Below are positions 62,482-64,000 of a DNA stretch of 64,000 bases, piece after piece; the stretch's first letter is position 1, and each line of letters starts with the position of its first letter. Origin of the DNA: Janthinobacterium sp. 64 (GTDB lineage: Bacteria; Pseudomonadota; Gammaproteobacteria; Burkholderiales; Burkholderiaceae_D). The translations under genes were made by a program, and so were the position numbers. The stretch is from contig NZ_PHUG01000001.1 of assembly GCF_002813325.1 (NCBI RefSeq), positions 2,604,001 to 2,668,000 of the forward strand, given 5' to 3'. The notes under the pieces are model-generated. The model worked only from the letters and a program-made list of their open reading frames with translations, was not told the origin of the DNA and did no database searches.

Positions 62482-64000
62482 TGCTCGGTTCCGAATTGGT
62501 AAGGGGGACGATGGCCATGGCCGTCTGCGCATCGCGCACGGGGCCGGCCAGGCGGCGCGCGCCGGTGGTGATGCGGGTCCAGGACTGGCTGACCAGCATC
62601 CAGATCAGGGTGGCGATGGCGACGCCTGCGATCATCAAAAAAACGTCGTTGTAGGCCAGCACATTGGCTTCGCGCGTGGCGATGGCGCCCAGGCGCGCCA
62701 CGCCCTGGGCGCTGCGCAAGGCCGGATCCGTCAGCACGCCGCCATAGCTTGCGGCGCCCGACTGCACGCGCGCGGCCACCTGCGGATCGAGCATGGTGAG
62801 ATGCTCGACCAGGTAGCTGGAATGGTATTTTTCGCGCGCCGTCTGGATGGTGCCGACGATGGCCGAACCAAGCAAACCACCCAGGTTCTGCGTCATGGTA
62901 AACATCACGGAAAAACTCACCAGGTTGCGCGGTTCGGCGATCACGGCGCCCATGCCGGCCACCATGGTGGGACCGAGGAAATACGTGCCGCCAAAGGCCA
63001 GCAGGAACTGGCTCACATACATGTTGACGGGCCGCGTCTGGCTGGTGGCGTGCGCGTCGATCAGGGCACCAAAGGCGATCAGCAGCAGCGCGAACATCAG
63101 CGAGCGGTTCAGGGTGGCCGGATTGATCGTCAGCGCGCTGACCACCAGCCCTGCCACGCTGCCCAGCAGGACCACGATGAACAGGTTCTGCATCTGGTCC
63201 GTGTTCAGGCCCAGCGCCTGCAAAAAGCCCACGGCGCCCGTCGATTCAGACAGCACGATGCGAAACAGCAGCACCGATAAAAACAGCTTGGCGATCTTGC
63301 CCGTGGTGAGCCAGCGCGTGTTGAGCAGCGGGCGCGCGCGGTTATGTTCGATGGCCAGCGAGGCGGCGATCAGCACGATGGAGCAGGCCAGGCACACGCC
63401 GACCCATTCGGACTCCATCCACCACGCCGTGCGCCCCTGCGCCAGCACGGCGCACAGCAGGGCCACGCCGGGCGCGAACAGGATGAAAGTAAGAAAGTCG
63501 AGCGGCTCGAACGTCTGCACGCGGTCGCCCGGAGGCAGTTTCAGGGCCAGCACGCAACCCAGCGCCAGCAGCGCCAGTCCCAGCTCGAACAGGTACAGGC
63601 CGTGCCACTCGCCGATCTGCAGCAGTTCGGAAGTGAAGATGCGCGCCAGCGGCAGCGCCAGCTGGGCAAAGCCCAGGCCCAGCACCACGCCCTTCAGGCG
63701 GTGGCGCGCGGGAAACGCCTGCAGGGTGTAGTACAGGCCCAGCACGCCCAGCGCGCCGCCCACCATGCCATGCGCGGCGCGCACGGCGATCGCCGACGGC
63801 AAGGTATTCGCGTACAAGTGGGCGAAGGTGACGAGCGCATACAGCACCAGGAACGCTTCCGTGAACAGGCGCAGGCCGAACTGCTGGCGGAACTTCACCA
63901 GCAGCAGATTCATGGAGACGATGGTCATCACATAGGCGGCCGGCAGCCACTGCATCTGGTAGGCATAGGCGGCCAGCGAACCTTGCAGGTTCAGCAAATT
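62468..64000 (-). CDS. DHA2-type MFS drug transporter, EmrB-like, cut by window end
   Basis: About 510 residues of the C-terminal part are present. The frame stays open to base 64000, so the first helix or so is missing. Many membrane helices are visible (ALGVLGLYYTLQAF, LCAVLAQGRTAWWMESEW, MYVSQFLLAFGGTYFLGPTMVAG). It lacks the common DHA1 motif A in the visible part, but the 14-helix pattern and pairing with an EmrA-like adaptor and a TolC-like channel place it with EmrB-type proton-drug antiporters. It is the promoter-proximal gene of a three-gene efflux operon, whose regulator would lie outside the window. Confidence 0.88.
   Translation of the reverse strand, partial: NLLNLQGSLAAYAYQMQWLPAAYVMTIVSMNLLLVKFRQQFGLRLFTEAFLVLYALVTFAHLYANTLPSAIAVRAAHGMVGGALGVLGLYYTLQAFPARHRLKGVVLGLGFAQLALPLARIFTSELLQIGEWHGLYLFELGLALLALGCVLALKLPPGDRVQTFEPLDFLTFILFAPGVALLCAVLAQGRTAWWMESEWVGVCLACSIVLIAASLAIEHNRARPLLNTRWLTTGKIAKLFLSVLLFRIVLSESTGAVGFLQALGLNTDQMQNLFIVVLLGSVAGLVVSALTINPATLNRSLMFALLLIAFGALIDAHATSQTRPVNMYVSQFLLAFGGTYFLGPTMVAGMGAVIAEPRNLVSFSVMFTMTQNLGGLLGSAIVGTIQTAREKYHSSYLVEHLTMLDPQVAARVQSGAASYGGVLTDPALRSAQGVARLGAIATREANVLAYNDVFLMIAGVAIATLIWMLVSQSWTRITTGARRLAGPVRDAQTAMAIVPLTNSEPSNDRK

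Overview
The window is about 64 kb of high-GC DNA, densely coding on both strands. It carries many c-di-GMP and chemotaxis proteins, TonB-dependent receptors, ECF sigma/anti-sigma pairs, an alanine-rich phasin and LysR regulators. This content suggests a free-living betaproteobacterium of the Burkholderiales, most likely Oxalobacteraceae (Janthinobacterium, Duganella or Massilia type). That assignment is inferred from gene content and protein style, not from a marker gene. No rRNA, tRNA, CRISPR array, prophage or complete IS was recognised.

Layout. (1) 1-424: 5' part of a phosphoglucomutase gene. (2) 534-12258: an iron-acquisition island. Two FecI sigma / FecR anti-sigma / TonB-dependent receptor cassettes flank an operon of DUF4198, DUF3649, PepSY and DUF3325 proteins. 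Fur-box-like palindromes precede both sigma genes, the central operon and, in weaker form, the first receptor. (3) 12249-20053, mostly minus strand: a GGDEF/degenerate-EAL protein, a chemoreceptor, xylulokinase, two GNAT acetyltransferases and a cytosine-deaminase-like amidohydrolase. (4) 20434-29583: phasin, an MdlA/MdlB-type heterodimeric ABC exporter, a chemoreceptor gene broken by a 158-bp MITE-like element, a periplasmic-sensor diguanylate cyclase and a small lipoprotein. (5) 29721-33285: a di-heme peroxidase divergent from an AcpA-type phosphoesterase, with a Pho-box-like motif between them. (6) 33356-37345: four poorly characterised proteins. They include a zinc-ribbon/Pro-Ala-rich/TM protein and a translationally coupled pair of beta-rich proteins, ending at a strong palindrome that recurs at 59051. 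(7) 37611-43797: metabolic and regulatory genes, comprising an M29-like metalloenzyme, LysR, PhyH dioxygenase plus TIM-barrel isomerase, LysR, aldo/keto reductase and an OhrR-like MarR protein. (8) 43963-48882: an operon of an M1-type peptidase, a DUF6702-like small secreted protein and a TonB-dependent receptor. (9) 48988-51226: a 2OG-Fe oxygenase and a hybrid response-regulator/histidine kinase. (10) 51488-57934: a TetR-led tripartite RND efflux operon. (11) 58066-64000: a lipoprotein, a membrane-anchored TPR protein and an EmrAB-TolC-like MFS efflux operon that runs off the end.

Functional themes. The iron island looks self-contained: receptors with N-terminal signalling domains tell FecR/FecI about bound ferric chelates, Fur shuts the system down, and the PepSY operon probably handles inner-membrane reduction or release of iron. 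The most unusual items are the MITE-interrupted chemoreceptor (removing 158 bp plus a 3-bp target duplication restores the frame exactly), the uncharacterised 33-37 kb cluster, the peptidase/DUF6702/receptor operon, and an EAL domain that has lost essentially all its catalytic signature residues.
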